64,000 nt of DNA from Mesorhizobium sp. M1B.F.Ca.ET.045.04.1.1. GTDB taxonomy: Bacteria > Pseudomonadota > Alphaproteobacteria > Rhizobiales > Rhizobiaceae. Positions 39,098-48,665 of this stretch are shown piece after piece. A program made the translations under genes and the position numbers. Each line of letters begins with the position of its first letter. Position 1 is the first letter of the stretch. Under the pieces are notes generated by a model. It was given only the letters and a program-made list of their open reading frames with translations. It made no database searches and was not told the DNA's origin. The stretch covers positions 1,054,001-1,118,000 of the forward strand of contig NZ_CP034448.1 of assembly GCF_003952465.1 (NCBI RefSeq), read 5' to 3'.

Positions 39098-40162
39098 TCA
39101 GTTGACGGCGGTAACAGTATACCCCGCCTTGCGGAAATCTTCGACCAGTCCGTCAGGGCCGGGCAGATGCAGCGCGCCGACGGCCATGAAGGCATTGCCC
39201 TTGGCCAGTAGAGGTTCGGCATGTTCCACCATTACCTTGTTGCGGCTGGTGATCATGGTCTGCTCGAAGGCGGCATAGCCGGCCTGATCGTTCGCGGCGT
39301 CGGGCAGCACGGCGCGGAACAGCGGCCAGAACATGCCGACATCGCCGCGCTGGTAGAGCACGATCATGGTTTCGTTGACGTCGTTCACCCGGTCGCCGAG
39401 CTTCAGCGTCTCGACCAGCCCTTTCATGTGGTAGGCAAGCGGCAGCGAGGCCATGGCGCGCAACTGGTCGGCCGCGGTTTCCAGTCCCTCGACGTCCTTG
39501 CCGGACGTCTTGGCGTCGGAGGCGAGCTTGACATCCAGCACCGGCGCGCCGGCGGCCTGGCGCGCCACCTCGCAGGCCGGCAGCGCCACCATCGCCGACA
39601 GGATCCACGGCTTCATCTTGGCGACGGTCAGGGGCGGGATGCCGCGTGCATCGAGCCCCTTGTTCAGCACCGCCACGTCTTCGGGCGACAGCAGCGAGGA
39701 CAGCGTGGTGTTGTCGGTGAACATCATCAGGCCAGGCTCGGCGGCCATGGCGGCCATCATCTTGGCCTTGTCGAGGGCGTCGGTGGTTTCGATGATGACG
39801 GTGTCGGCGCCCTCATAGGCTTTCCGGGCCGCGGCCGGCAGCGTGGTGACGCGCGTGTCGGTCACATGCATGGTGCCGAACAGGAAGGACGGCTTTTCAC
39901 CCGGCTTTTCCAGCTTCCACAGCAGGCCTTTGCCGTTCGGAACGGCGGCGGCCTCGGTCTCGACCTTCTTGAAGGCGGCGGGATCGCTCTTTGCGAGGCT
40001 TTCCAGCAGATCGCTGCCGGCGCAGGCTGGCGCTTCGGCATGCGCCCTGCCGGCCAGCACCAGAACGATGAGAAACGACAGGAAAAACAGCACGTTGAGC
40101 GCCGCAAGCAGCTTCAACGAGACGAGAGCCGCGCGGTCGGCGATGGCGATGACGCGTTTCAT
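39098..40162 (-). CDS. TraB/GumN family protein
   Basis: A 354-residue secreted or membrane-anchored protein of the TraB/GumN (Tiki-like) family. The two GX2H-type motifs appear as FLFGTMHVTD near residue 95 and FMAVGALHLPGPDG near 330, with a conserved Glu in VIIETTDA. A hydrophobic segment at residues 18-42 acts as signal or anchor. Tiki relatives are metal-dependent proteases; the bacterial role is unclear. The ATG at 40162 is chosen over a TTG two codons upstream. Confidence 0.87.
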   Translation of the reverse strand: MKRVIAIADRAALVSLKLLAALNVLFFLSFLIVLVLAGRAHAEAPACAGSDLLESLAKSDPAAFKKVETEAAAVPNGKGLLWKLEKPGEKPSFLFGTMHVTDTRVTTLPAAARKAYEGADTVIIETTDALDKAKMMAAMAAEPGLMMFTDNTTLSSLLSPEDVAVLNKGLDARGIPPLTVAKMKPWILSAMVALPACEVARQAAGAPVLDVKLASDAKTSGKDVEGLETAADQLRAMASLPLAYHMKGLVETLKLGDRVNDVNETMIVLYQRGDVGMFWPLFRAVLPDAANDQAGYAAFEQTMITSRNKVMVEHAEPLLAKGNAFMAVGALHLPGPDGLVEDFRKAGYTVTAVN

Positions 40163-40293
40163 GGACAAGTGTCTTAGCGCCGAAAAGCGGCAAAACGGTT
40201 AACCGGCGGATGAAATTGTTTCCGGTGCAGTGAGTTTGGACGTTCGCTCGGGTTTTCGGATCGAATACCTTGACGATTGGCTGAAACGCCCAT

Positions 40294-40360
40294 CGCTTCG
40301 TCATCCACGGGCGGAGCAAGGAGCGTAGCGACGCGGCGCAGACCCGAGGATGACGAAGCC
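40294..40360. repeat. Palindromic element, family B, copy 4 (short form)
   Basis: GCTTCGTCATCCACGGGCGG runs directly into AGACCCGAGGATGACGAAGC, so only the two outer ends are present. It is preceded by TGATTGGCTGAAACGCC, which also precedes copies 5 and 7. Confidence 0.8.
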
Positions 40361-40387
40361 CCGAGGCTTCGCGCAATCCCTGATGAT

Positions 40388-41335
40388 TCACGCCCTTGGA
40401 TGCGCCTTCTCGTAAATATCCAGCAGCCTTGCCGTGTCGACGCCGGTATAGATCTGGGTGGTCGACAGGCTGGCATGGCCGAGCAGTTCCTGGATGGTGC
40501 GCAGGTCGCCGCCGCGGCCGAGCAGATGCGTGGCGAAGGAATGGCGCAAGGCATGCGGCGTCGCGGTGTCGGGCAGGTTGAGCGCCGAGCGCAGCTTCGC
40601 CATCTCGCGTTGCACGATCGCCGGGTTGAGCGGTCCGCCGCGGGCGCCGCGAAACAGCAGTCCCTTCGGATCGATATGGAACGGGCAGAGCCGCCGGTAT
40701 TCGGCAACCGCGCGTGACGCCACCGGCAGCACCGGCACCAGCCGCGTCTTGCCGCCCTTGCCGGTGATGCGCAGCACGGTGTCGGCATCCGTGGCGAGAT
40801 CGGCGCCGCTGAGGCCAAGCGCCTCCGAAATGCGCAGCCCGGAACCGTAGAGCAGCGTCAGCACGGCGGCGTTGCGGGCGGCGATCCATGGCTCTTCCGC
40901 CAGCTGGCCTTCCACGGCTACGACCTGTTTCGCATCGCTCGCCGTCAGCGGCTTGGGCAGCGATTTCGGCTGGCGCGGCGCGCGCAACGCCGCAGCACCC
41001 GCAGCGTTGGCGAGGCCGCGCTTTTCCAGAAAGCGCAGCAGCGAGCGGATGCCGGCGAGGCCGCGCCCAAGCGTGCGGGCGCCGGCGCCGGCGTTGCGGC
41101 GCGCGGCGAGGAAGCTGCGCAGGTCGGCCGGCCGCAGGTCGGCGATCTCCGAGATGCCGGGCGGGCCGCCACAATGTCCGGTCAGAAAATGCAGGAACTG
41201 GCGCGTGTCGCGCTCATAGGCTTCGACCGTCTCCGGCGACAGCCGGCGCTCGCGCGCCAGCATCTTCAGCCAGGTTTCGCGCGCCGCCTGAAGGTCGGGC
41301 TTTGCCGGGATGAGGAATTCCTGCATGGCAGGCAT
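40388..41335 (-). CDS. xerC: Tyrosine recombinase XerC
   Basis: A 315-residue tyrosine recombinase. It has an N-terminal SAM-like core-binding domain (SPETVEAYERDTRQFLHFL) and a catalytic domain with the R-H-R-H-Y set: Arg in GSGLRISEALGL, His-x-x-Arg in HALRHSFATH, and His and the nucleophilic Tyr in LGHASLSTTQIYTGVD. XerC with XerD resolves chromosome dimers at dif. MQEF, three codons in, is an alternative start. It is divergent from rimM. Confidence 0.92.
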   Translation of the reverse strand: MPAMQEFLIPAKPDLQAARETWLKMLARERRLSPETVEAYERDTRQFLHFLTGHCGGPPGISEIADLRPADLRSFLAARRNAGAGARTLGRGLAGIRSLLRFLEKRGLANAAGAAALRAPRQPKSLPKPLTASDAKQVVAVEGQLAEEPWIAARNAAVLTLLYGSGLRISEALGLSGADLATDADTVLRITGKGGKTRLVPVLPVASRAVAEYRRLCPFHIDPKGLLFRGARGGPLNPAIVQREMAKLRSALNLPDTATPHALRHSFATHLLGRGGDLRTIQELLGHASLSTTQIYTGVDTARLLDIYEKAHPRA

Positions 41336-41425
41336 CTTCCGCCAGGCAAGTTAGGAAGCGGTGAAGAGCGCGTCATTGAAATGACAGCTGGGGAGGGTTA
41401 GAGCAGGGCAAAGGAAGCGCTGCCG

Positions 41426-42022
41426 ATGTCGAAGCTGCAAAACCCCGTACAGATGGCCGTGATCGGCGCCGCGCACGGCATCAAGGGCGAGTTGCGGGTG
41501 AAAACCTTCACCGGCGATCCGCTGGCGCTTGCCGACTACGGGCCGCTCTACGCCAAGGATGGCCGTGCCTTCCAGATCCTCGACATCAGGCCGGCCGGCA
41601 CGGTGGTGGTGGTGCGTTTCAAGGGTATCAGTGACCGCAACGCCGCCGAAGCGCTTGCCGGCACCGAACTCTTCGTCGACCGTTCGGTGCTGCCGGAAGA
41701 TGGCGAGGAGGACGAGTTCTACCACGCCGACCTGATCGGCCTGGAAGTCAGGGACGATACCGGCGTCATCGGCAGGGTTGTCGCCGTGCACAATTTCGGC
41801 GGCGGCGACATACTCGATGTCACGCTCGCCGGCCGCAAGGGCGTGCTGATCCCGTTCACCCAGGCCGCGGTGCCGCATGTGTCGATCGCCGACGGCTTCG
41901 TCCAGGTCGATCCGCTGGCGGCGGGGTTGGCCGAGGACGAAGAGACCGAGGCGCCCGGCGGTTCCGGCTTCGACCCAAAAGGCCGGCCGCGCGGACCGAA
42001 GGATGCCGGGGGCAACCGGTGA
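41426..42022 (+). CDS. rimM: Ribosome maturation factor RimM
   Basis: A 198-residue 16S rRNA-processing factor. The N-terminal RimM barrel ([21 protein letters not shown]) is followed by the PRC-barrel ([21 protein letters not shown]). It binds ribosomal protein S19 and helps 30S head maturation. Its stop overlaps the GTG start of trmD (GTGA). rpsP, which often precedes it, is not here; xerC lies divergently upstream. Confidence 0.95.
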   Translation: MSKLQNPVQMAVIGAAHGIKGELRVKTFTGDPLALADYGPLYAKDGRAFQILDIRPAGTVVVVRFKGISDRNAAEALAGTELFVDRSVLPEDGEEDEFYHADLIGLEVRDDTGVIGRVVAVHNFGGGDILDVTLAGRKGVLIPFTQAAVPHVSIADGFVQVDPLAAGLAEDEETEAPGGSGFDPKGRPRGPKDAGGNR

Positions 42023-42720
42023 GCTTTGCCGCCTCGGTGCTGACGCTCTATCCCGAGATGTTCCCGGGGGCGCTCGGCCTGTCGCTTGCGGGCCGGGCAC
42101 TCGAGGCCGGCACCTGGTCGCTGGAAGTGATCCAGATCCGCGATTTCGCCACCGACAGGCACCGCACCGTCGACGACACGCCGGCCGGCGGCGGCGCCGG
42201 CATGGTGATGCGCGCGGATGTGCTGGCGCAGGCCATCGACCATGCCTCGCCGCCGGGCGATCCGCGCCCGCGCCTTTTGATGAGCCCGCGCGGCAGGCCG
42301 CTGACGCAGCCGCGCGTACGCGAACTGGCCGCCGGGCCGGGCGCCGTCATCCTGTGCGGCCGCTTCGAGGGCGTCGACCAGCGGCTGATTGAGGCGCGAG
42401 GATTGGAGGAAGTCTCGATCGGCGATTTCATCCTGTCGGGCGGCGAGCCGGCGGCGCTTGTGCTGCTCGACGCCGTGGTGCGACTGCTGCCCGGCGTCAT
42501 GGGCAATGCCGTCTCGGGCGAGGAAGAGAGTTTCGAGAACGGCCTGCTCGAGCATCCGCACTACACGCGACCGCAGGAGTTCGAGGGCAGGCAGATCCCC
42601 GAGGTGCTGATCTCGGGCAATCACAAGAAGATCGCCGAGTGGCGGCGCGCCGAGGCCGAGAAGCTGACCCGGGAACGGCGGCCGGACCTATGGGCGGCAG
42701 GTCACCCCTTGGCGAAATAG
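42019..42720 (+). CDS. trmD: tRNA (guanine(37)-N1)-methyltransferase TrmD
   Basis: A 233-residue SPOUT methyltransferase that makes m1G37. The trefoil-knot SAM site is visible in [29 protein letters not shown] and [17 protein letters not shown] start, translationally coupled to rimM. The last 19 bases overlap the 3' end of the convergent TSUP gene. rplS, which usually follows, is about 1 kb away. Confidence 0.96.
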   Translation: MSFAASVLTLYPEMFPGALGLSLAGRALEAGTWSLEVIQIRDFATDRHRTVDDTPAGGGAGMVMRADVLAQAIDHASPPGDPRPRLLMSPRGRPLTQPRVRELAAGPGAVILCGRFEGVDQRLIEARGLEEVSIGDFILSGGEPAALVLLDAVVRLLPGVMGNAVSGEEESFENGLLEHPHYTRPQEFEGRQIPEVLISGNHKKIAEWRRAEAEKLTRERRPDLWAAGHPLAK

Positions 42721-43454
42721 TAAAACGCCAGCAGCAGACCTACGGCGACGACGAAGCCGCGCACGGCACCCTGCGGCACGCGCTTGGCGATCCACACCCC
42801 GGCATAGCCGCCCAGCGCCACGCCCGGGATCATGACGACCGCCTGCGGCCAGGCGACGACGCCCCCGGAAACGAAAACCAGTATGGCGACAATCGCGATC
42901 ACGATGGACAGCATGTTCTTCAGCGCGTTCAGCCGGTGGTAGTCGCCGGCCTGTGTCAGGCCGAGGGTCGCCAGCATCATGACGCCCATGCCGGCGCCGA
43001 AGAAGCCGCCATAGACCGAGGTCGCGAACTGCGCCAGCGATCCCGCCAGCGAGCCGACCGAGGCCTGATGTTCCGGTCCGGCCGTCGGCTTCAGCCATGG
43101 TCCGGCCGCGAACAAGGCGGTGGCGGCGATGAGCAGCCAGGGCACGAGCGCGCGGAAGGACGGGTTGGAGAGCGCGAGCAGGATGAGCGAGCCGGCCAGC
43201 GCGCCGAGCGCTGAGATCAGGCAAAGCAGCAGGGCGCCGCGCCAGAAATGCCTGATGTCGTCGAGGTAGGCGAGCGTCGAGGTGATATAGCCCGGCAGTT
43301 GCGTCACCGATGAGGTGGCGTTGGCCATGATCGGCGGCAGGCCGACCAGCGTCATGGCGCCGAAAGTGACGAAGGTGCCGCCCCCGGCTACCGCGTTGGC
43401 GGCACCTGAAACGAACCCTGCAACGAAGAGCAGGACCACGTCGAAAACTGACAT
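42702..43454 (-). CDS. TSUP/TauE-SafE family membrane permease
   Basis: A 250-residue membrane protein with seven to eight helices, matching the sulfite exporter TauE/SafE family: the two internal repeats open with [19 protein letters not shown] and [18 protein letters not shown]. Members export or import small organosulfur anions; substrate unknown. Its 3' end overlaps trmD, and it splits the rimM-trmD pair from rplS. Confidence 0.9.
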   Translation of the reverse strand: MSVFDVVLLFVAGFVSGAANAVAGGGTFVTFGAMTLVGLPPIMANATSSVTQLPGYITSTLAYLDDIRHFWRGALLLCLISALGALAGSLILLALSNPSFRALVPWLLIAATALFAAGPWLKPTAGPEHQASVGSLAGSLAQFATSVYGGFFGAGMGVMMLATLGLTQAGDYHRLNALKNMLSIVIAIVAILVFVSGGVVAWPQAVVMIPGVALGGYAGVWIAKRVPQGAVRGFVVAVGLLLAFYYFAKG

Positions 43455-43766
43455 TGAGAAATATTGCCGCCGGAGAGGATTTACACTTCGCCCGGCTTAG
43501 AAAGCCTGTGCATCCTGCGCAAGCCCTACATTGGAAGATCGCGGCGGCATCCAAAAAAGAAGCGACAAAGGCGTGACAAAGCGCCGAAATAGCTGTATGT
43601 GCCCGCCCGAACCGGAAGAACGATCTTCTGGACCCGTCAACAAATGGCGGTGTAGCCGTCCCTGTCCGATGCTTGACCGCAAAGGGCATAGCCGAGCGGT
43701 CGTTGGAACTGCAAGGCGAGTCGAGGACGCTCTGGCTGTCGGAAGAACAAGAAGTGGATATTTGAG
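43455..43766. other. Non-coding region upstream of rplS
   Basis: 312 bp that should contain the divergent promoters of the TSUP gene and rplS and the rplS leader. I see no gene, repeat or recognised riboswitch in it. Confidence 0.35.
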
Positions 43767-44300
43767 ATGGACCTCATCCGTCAGCTCGAGGCCGAGCAGG
43801 CCGCCAAGATCGAAGCCAAGCGCAAGCTGCCCGAATTCCAGCCCGGCGACACCGTGCGCGTCCAGGTGCGAGTCACCGAAGGCAGCCGCACCCGCGTGCA
43901 GGCCTATGAGGGCGTCGTCATCGCCCGCTCCGGCTCCGGCTTCCAGGAGAATTTCACCGTCCGCAAGATTTCCTACGGCGAAGGCGTCGAGCGCGTGTTC
44001 CCGATCTACTCGCCGATGGTCGAAGGCGTCGAGATCGTGCGCCGCGGCAAAGTGCGTCGCGCCAAGCTCTATTACCTGCGCGACCGTCGCGGCAAGTCGG
44101 CCCGCATTTCGGAAAACACCGGCGTGCGCGCCCGCAAGCTGAACGACGAGGAGCGTGATGCCCTGAACGCCGAGCGCGCCCGCATCGAGGCCGAAAAGGT
44201 CGCCGCCGCCGAGGCGCTGGCTGCCGAGAAGGCCGCGCAGGACGCCGCCGAGAAGAAGGCCGCCGAGTCCGCGTCGGCCGAGGCCGCGTCGGCCGAATAA
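43767..44300 (+). CDS. rplS: 50S ribosomal protein L19
   Basis: A 177-residue L19, longer than the usual 115-130 because of an Ala/Glu/Lys-rich C-terminal tail (from about residue 130, [18 protein letters not shown] and on). The core is canonical: [40 protein letters not shown]. It sits at the 30S-50S interface. A good intrinsic terminator follows. Confidence 0.96.
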   Translation: MDLIRQLEAEQAAKIEAKRKLPEFQPGDTVRVQVRVTEGSRTRVQAYEGVVIARSGSGFQENFTVRKISYGEGVERVFPIYSPMVEGVEIVRRGKVRRAKLYYLRDRRGKSARISENTGVRARKLNDEERDALNAERARIEAEKVAAAEALAAEKAAQDAAEKKAAESASAEAASAE

Positions 44301-44323
44301 GGCGCTTCGATAGACGTGTTTCG

Positions 44324-44350
44324 GAAAGGCGGCTTCGGCCGCCTTTTTCA
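44324..44350 (+). terminator. Intrinsic terminator of rplS
   Basis: AAAGGCGGC, loop TTCG, GCCGCCTTTTTC: a 9-bp stem with a UUCG tetraloop and a T-run, 25 bp past the stop codon. Confidence 0.85.
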
Positions 44351-44447
44351 TTTGGCGGAACGGCACCAGGGCTCCTGATCGGTCAGTTCCTATCCTACCT
44401 GCGCGTTCGCGCACCGCATGTCTTGCTGATTGGCTAAAACGCCTGAG

Positions 44448-44630
44448 CTTCGTCATCCACGGGCGGAGCAAGGAGCGCAGCGACGCGGCGTAGACCCGAG
44501 GATCCATTCCGTGACTTAGAAGCACCGCCACGGTGCAGAATTCTGCTCCGCCGCACCCTACGACAGCGGTAACGGAATGGATCCTCGGGTCTGCGCTCCG
44601 CTTCGCGTCGCTCCGCCCGTGGATGACGAC
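44448..44630. repeat. Palindromic element, family B, copy 5
   Basis: It runs from CTTCGTCATCCACGGGCGG to CCGCCCGTGGATGACGA, with inner GATCCATTCCGTGAC and GTAACGGAATGGATC arms. Preceded by TGATTGGCTAAAACGCC. Confidence 0.85.
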
Positions 44631-44680
44631 CATCGGGGTTGCTTCATCCGAACATCTGAGAGGGGCGCACATTGTGGCCC

Positions 44681-44725
44681 TTGACAGCCATTTATCTTGT
44701 ACACTAAATAATCGTGCACAAGATA
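44681..44725 (+). promoter_or_regulatory. ohr promoter with OhrR-type operator
   Basis: A TTGACA -35 and TAAATA -10 with an 18-nt spacer are overlapped by the inverted repeat TATCTTGTACAC / GTGCACAAGATA (44693-44725, one mismatch). Position and symmetry suit repression of ohr by the MarR-type regulator encoded downstream. Confidence 0.65.
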
Positions 44726-44739
44726 ACTGGAGAAAAGAA

Positions 44740-45174
44740 ATGTCAGCACTCTACACCGCCCAGGCTCGCGTCGTTGGTGGCCGCGCGGGCCATGCCGAGA
44801 CCAGCGACGGTCTGCTCAAACTCGATCTGGCGATGCCGAAAGAGCTCGGCGGGCAGGGTGGCGCCACCAATCCCGAGCAGCTGTTCGCCGCCGGCTATGC
44901 CGCCTGCTTCGAAAGCGCCATCCGCTTCGTCGCGCGCAAAAAGAAGCTGCCGCTCGAGGATGCGGCAGTGACGGCCACCGTCAGCCTCTATCCCAACGAT
45001 CAGGGCGGTTTCAGGCTGGGCGTCGCGCTGGCGGCGGAGACGAAAGGCCTTGATCAGGCGGGCGCGGAAGCGCTTGTATCGGAAGCGCACCAGATCTGTC
45101 CCTATTCCAACGCCATCCGGGGCAATATCGACGTGGCCCTTTCCACGGTGGCGCTTGCGGCAAAGGCGGCATGA
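44740..45174 (+). CDS. ohr: Organic hydroperoxide resistance protein Ohr
   Basis: A 144-residue OsmC-fold peroxidase of the Ohr subfamily. The catalytic cysteines are Cys56 (GYAACFESA) and Cys120 (AHQICPYSNA), with Arg15 and Glu in the LGGQGGATNPEQLFAAGY region assisting. It reduces organic hydroperoxides using lipoylated partners, which fits with a lipoyl-dehydrogenase gene in the same window. The ATG at 44740 follows GGAGAAAAG. The stop overlaps the ohrR start (ATGA). Confidence 0.94.
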   Translation: MSALYTAQARVVGGRAGHAETSDGLLKLDLAMPKELGGQGGATNPEQLFAAGYAACFESAIRFVARKKKLPLEDAAVTATVSLYPNDQGGFRLGVALAAETKGLDQAGAEALVSEAHQICPYSNAIRGNIDVALSTVALAAKAA

Positions 45175-45674
45175 CGACTGAAACCGAAATTCGAGCGAGC
45201 GATGTCCCGGCGGATAATGCCGGGACGATTGCCGTTCCGCGTCTCGACCAGCAGCTCTGCTTCGCGCTCTATTCCGCAAGCGGGCTGATGACCAAGCTTT
45301 ACCGGCCGCTGCTCGATCCGCTCGGCCTCACCTATCCGCAATATCTGGCGATGCTGGCGCTTTGGCAGCGTTCACCTATGACGGTTGGCGAGCTCGGCGA
45401 GGCGCTGGGGCTGGATTCGGCGACACTGACGCCGCTGGTCAAGCGGATGGAAGCGGGCGGCCTCGTCACCCGCCGGCGCGACAGCGCCGACGAGCGCCGG
45501 GTGCTGGTCGAGCCGACGGCAAAAGGCCAGGCGCTGCGCGCGAACATGAAGGATGTGACCGCCGCGCTCGACTGCAGCATGCCGTTGGAGCGCGCCGAGC
45601 TCAAAGCCCTGCACGGCACGCTGACGCGACTGGTCGCCGGGCTGCGCGATGCCGTCGCGGAGCCTGCGGAATAA
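45171..45674 (+). CDS. ohrR: MarR-family organic peroxide sensor OhrR
   Basis: A 167-residue winged-helix regulator. The peroxide-sensing Cys30 lies in the conserved segment [14 protein letters not shown], and the DNA-binding helix-turn-helix is in [21 protein letters not shown]. Oxidation of the cysteine is expected to release it from the ohr operator at 44693-44725. It has an N-terminal extension of about 20 residues compared with the shortest homologues. It is translationally coupled to ohr. Confidence 0.92.
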   Translation: MTTETEIRASDVPADNAGTIAVPRLDQQLCFALYSASGLMTKLYRPLLDPLGLTYPQYLAMLALWQRSPMTVGELGEALGLDSATLTPLVKRMEAGGLVTRRRDSADERRVLVEPTAKGQALRANMKDVTAALDCSMPLERAELKALHGTLTRLVAGLRDAVAEPAE

Positions 45675-45843
45675 TCGCTTCACCGGCAGCGTTCGGAAAC
45701 CGTGCCGATCAGAGCATGGGAATCCGCTTTGCCGCTTGTCCATGCAGCGGATCGGCTTGCAAGGCGCCTGCGGACAGCTAAAGTCGGCGCCGGGTTTTCA
45801 TGCGTGCCCGCATAGCGGGCGTTTCAGGTTCTGGGGAGTTGTC

Positions 45844-46641
45844 ATGACCAAGTCGAAACTGCTGCTGGCCGCCATGGTGGCCTGTCTTCTCGCGCCCGTC
45901 GCGGCGCTCGCCGACACGCTGCCCGATCTCGGCGGCAAAAAAATTGTGGTGGTGACGGAGAATGCCTACCCGCCGCTGCAGTTCATCGACAAGAAAACCG
46001 GCAAGCAGATCGGCTGGGAATATGACGCCATGGACGAGATCGCCAAGCGGCTGAACTTCAAGGTCGAGTACCAGAACACCTCCTGGGACGCGATGATCCA
46101 GGCGGTTTCCGATAACCAGTACAACATCGGCATGACCGGCATCACCATCAAGGACGACCGCAAGCAGAAAGTCGACTTCTCCGATCCCTATATGCGCTCG
46201 GAGCAGTTCATGCTGGTGCGCGGCGACGAAAGCCGCTTCACCGATGCCAAGAGTTTTGCCACCTTCAAGGACGGGCTGGTCGGCGCCCAGCCCGGGACCA
46301 CGCCCTTCTACACCGCCGTCTACAGCGTGCTCGACGGTAATGAGCAGAATCCGCGCATCAAACTTTTCGAAACATTCGGCGCCACCGTGCAGGCGCTGAA
46401 GTCCGGCGACGTCGACGTGGTGCTCACCGACGGCACCGCCGGCAAGGGCTATGTCGACGCTTCCGAAGGCAAGCTCAAGCTGATTGGCGGCCCGCTCGGC
46501 ACCGAGGATTTCGGCTTCATCTTCCCGAAGGGCTCCGACCTGGTGAAGCCGGTCAACGCCGCGATCGCCGCGCTCAAAGCCGACGGCACGCTGGATGCGC
46601 TGAACAAAAAGTGGTTCCTCGACTACAAGATGGGGCAGTGA
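45844..46641 (+). CDS. Amino-acid ABC transporter substrate-binding protein
   Basis: A 265-residue periplasmic binding protein of family 3. The signal peptide is residues 1-22 ([19 protein letters not shown]), and the mature part has [20 protein letters not shown] and [15 protein letters not shown], typical of polar amino-acid binders. The conserved Arg that clamps the ligand carboxylate is probably in SDPYMRSEQ. The cognate permease gene follows after a family C repeat, but it is broken; no ATPase gene is present here. Confidence 0.9.
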   Translation: MTKSKLLLAAMVACLLAPVAALADTLPDLGGKKIVVVTENAYPPLQFIDKKTGKQIGWEYDAMDEIAKRLNFKVEYQNTSWDAMIQAVSDNQYNIGMTGITIKDDRKQKVDFSDPYMRSEQFMLVRGDESRFTDAKSFATFKDGLVGAQPGTTPFYTAVYSVLDGNEQNPRIKLFETFGATVQALKSGDVDVVLTDGTAGKGYVDASEGKLKLIGGPLGTEDFGFIFPKGSDLVKPVNAAIAALKADGTLDALNKKWFLDYKMGQ

Positions 46642-46695
46642 GCTCGTCTTGTTAAGAACAGTGCGTGTGCAACAACTCGCGCTGACCTTGCGCCA

Positions 46696-46860
46696 AGGCA
46701 CCCCCCTCTGCCCTACCGGGCATCTCCCCCTCAAGGGGGGAGATCGGATGGCGCGCCGGTTTTCGCTAATCTCCAACGCTGCAGGGTGGGCGGTGTGGCC
46801 GAAGCCGCCAATCTCCCCCCTTGAGGGGGAGATGGCCGGCAGGCCAGAGGGGGGTGCCTT
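46696..46860. repeat. Palindromic element, family C, copy 2
   Basis: GGCACCCCCCTCTGCCC at the left and GGCCAGAGGGGGGTGCC at the right, with CTCCCCCTCAAGGGGGGAG hairpins inside each end. It separates the binding-protein and permease genes of one ABC transporter. Confidence 0.88.
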
Positions 46861-46899
46861 GGCACCATCCTTTCTCGATCTTTACACCGGCATCGCCTG

Positions 46900-47421
46900 A
46901 TGTCGGCTGCGTCCTCATCCACCGCCAAATCAGAATTCCCCTGGTGGCTTGCCGCTGCGGCCGTCCTTGCGCTCGCCGCCGCCCTCGCCATCGCGGCGAG
47001 CGATATCTATGCCGAGGTCTTCGCCATCGTCGTCAAGGGCATCGGCATCACCATTTTCGTCACCGTGGTCGCTTTCGCGCTGGCCTCGGCGCTGGGGCTC
47101 GGCGTCGCGCTGATGGCGCTATCGGGGTCGCAATGGTTACGGCAGATCGCCCGCTTCTATGTCGAGATCATCCGTGGAGTGCCGATCCTGGTGCTGTTGT
47201 TCTGGATCGCCTTCGCCGGCGCGCCGGCCTTCGTCACGGCGTGGAACGCGCTGACGGCGCCGCTGCAGAGCGCCGGGCTGCTTGGCGAATTGCTGGTGCG
47301 CGACGTCTCGCTTCTGTGGCGCGCCATCATGGCGCTCACCATCGGCTACTCGGCCTTCATTTCGGAAGTGTTCCGGGCCGGTATCCAGTCGGTCGAGAAG
47401 CCGCCAAGGCGCTCGGGCTGA
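46900..47421 (+). pseudogene. Amino-acid ABC transporter permease, frameshifted and truncated at a poly-C run
   Basis: The first 170 residues are a normal HisM-type permease: IVVKGIGITIFVTVVAFALA opens the transmembrane domain and YVEIIRGVPILVLLFWIAF and YSAFISEVFRAGIQSVEK follow. After VEK the frame fails; the expected AAKALGLTRVQRFRLIV continues in another register, meaning bases were lost near 47402. It then runs into 55 consecutive C residues (47450-47504). Past the run, CGATCC..CCATCCTGCCGCC may be a remnant of the conserved IRTILPP codons. The rest of the gene and any ATPase gene are absent. Low-quality sequence or assembly is likely. Confidence 0.85.
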
Positions 47422-47447
47422 CGCGCGTGCAGCGCTTCCGCCTGATC

Positions 47448-47505
<58 letters not shown>

Positions 47506-47612
47506 ATCCGCCACCATCCTGCCGCCGCCCCCCGCCCGCGTGAGGAATAGCCGGCAGAGATGGTCCGCGCTACGATCCCGCTGTTCGATGCGTATCCATG
47601 GAGGAGCCGACC

Positions 47613-48262
47613 ATGAATTTCGACAAGGCCAATGCGGCGCTGGACTCCGTCTATACGGCCGAGACGCCGGAGGCGCTCGCCAAGGCCTATGCCGAATGGG
47701 CGGCGACCTATGACAGCGAGACCGCCTCGCTCGGCTATCTGCTGCCTTCCTCATCACCGCCTGGGTGGCGCGCCATGTGCCTGCGGGCGAAGGTCCGCTG
47801 CTCGACGCCGGCTGCGGCACCGGCCTGTCGGGGCCATCGCTCAAGGCGCTGGGCTATGGCGACATCGCCGGCCTCGACCTTTCCGACGACATGCTGAAGC
47901 TCGCCGGCAGCCGCCAAGCCAATGGCAAGCCGGCCTATAGCGAGCTGAAGAAAGCGATGCTCGGCGGCCCGCTGCCCTGGCCGGACCGGCATTTCCGAGC
48001 CTTCTTTTCGACGGGCGTGTTCACCATCGGCCACGCGCCGGCTTCCGGCCTGCGCGAGCTGGTGCGCATCACCAAAAGCGGCGGCCACGCCATCTTCACG
48101 GTGCGCGATCAGGTGTTCGAGAGCGGCGGATTTCAGGCGGTGTTCGATGAGCTCACGCAGGCGAGGAAGTGGCGCCTGGTCGAGCAAAGCCCGTGGTTCC
48201 GCTGCTACGCGATCGGCGACCCGGAAGCGCTGGTGAAGACTTTTGTGTTCGAGGTGATGTGA
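47613..48262 (+). pseudogene. SAM-dependent methyltransferase, frameshifted
   Basis: A class I methyltransferase of about 216 residues in two registers. The first starts at ATG 47613 (NFDKANAALDSVYTAETPEA, AEWAATYDSETASLGY). The second, from about 47740, encodes ITAWVARHVPAGEGPLLDAG, then CGTGLSGPSLKALGYGDIAG (the SAM-binding Gly-rich loop and acidic residue) and runs to the stop at 48262. One base is missing around 47736-47745 in GCTGCCTTCCTC, where homology suggests LLPFLITAW. The substrate is unknown. The damage lies only 240 bp from the poly-C run. Confidence 0.82.
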
Positions 48263-48267
48263 GCGCC

Positions 48268-48422
48268 AACTTCCCTTCTCCCCTTGTGGGAGAAGGTGTC
48301 GCCGAAGGCGACGGATGAGGGGTGCTCCAGGGAAAGCCAGCGTCTCACTCCGCTGGAACACCCCTCATCCGTCTCGGCGCTGCGCGCCGATCCACCTTCT
48401 CCCGCAAGGGGAGAAGGGAAGC
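48268..48422. repeat. Palindromic element, family E
   Basis: CTTCCCTTCTCCCCTTGTGG pairs with CCCGCAAGGGGAGAAGGGAAG at the right. GGATGAGGGGTG and CACCCCTCATCC form the inner arms, with AGCGTCTCACTCCGCT in the centre. It is related in style to families A and C but different in sequence. Only one copy is seen here. Confidence 0.8.
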
Positions 48423-48467
48423 TGGCGCTAATTGCCGAAAAGCCAAAACATTGCTATTTACCCCGCC

Positions 48468-48584
48468 ATGGAAGAGCTTTTCGGCGATCCGGCCTACAAG
48501 GGTTTTGTGCTGCAGGACAGAAAGCGCCTGCCGTCGCGATTTGCCGCGCGCGTCTGCGGCGCGCTCACCAGCCGACTTAACTAA
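48468..48584 (+). CDS. Possible small ORF upstream of leuC (38 codons)
   Basis: ATG to TAA encodes a basic 38-residue peptide beginning MEELFGDPAYKGFVLQDRKR, with protein-like composition. There is no clear ribosome binding site and I do not recognise it. It could equally be the remnant of a larger gene or a leader. It ends 81 bp before leuC. Confidence 0.3.
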   Translation: MEELFGDPAYKGFVLQDRKRLPSRFAARVCGALTSRLN

Positions 48585-48665
48585 GGCCGACTGACACAAG
48601 TCGCTACGCCGGCGTGAGCCCGGCGCCAGCTTTTCCCATTTTTCAAGATCGACGGATTTACGCAT

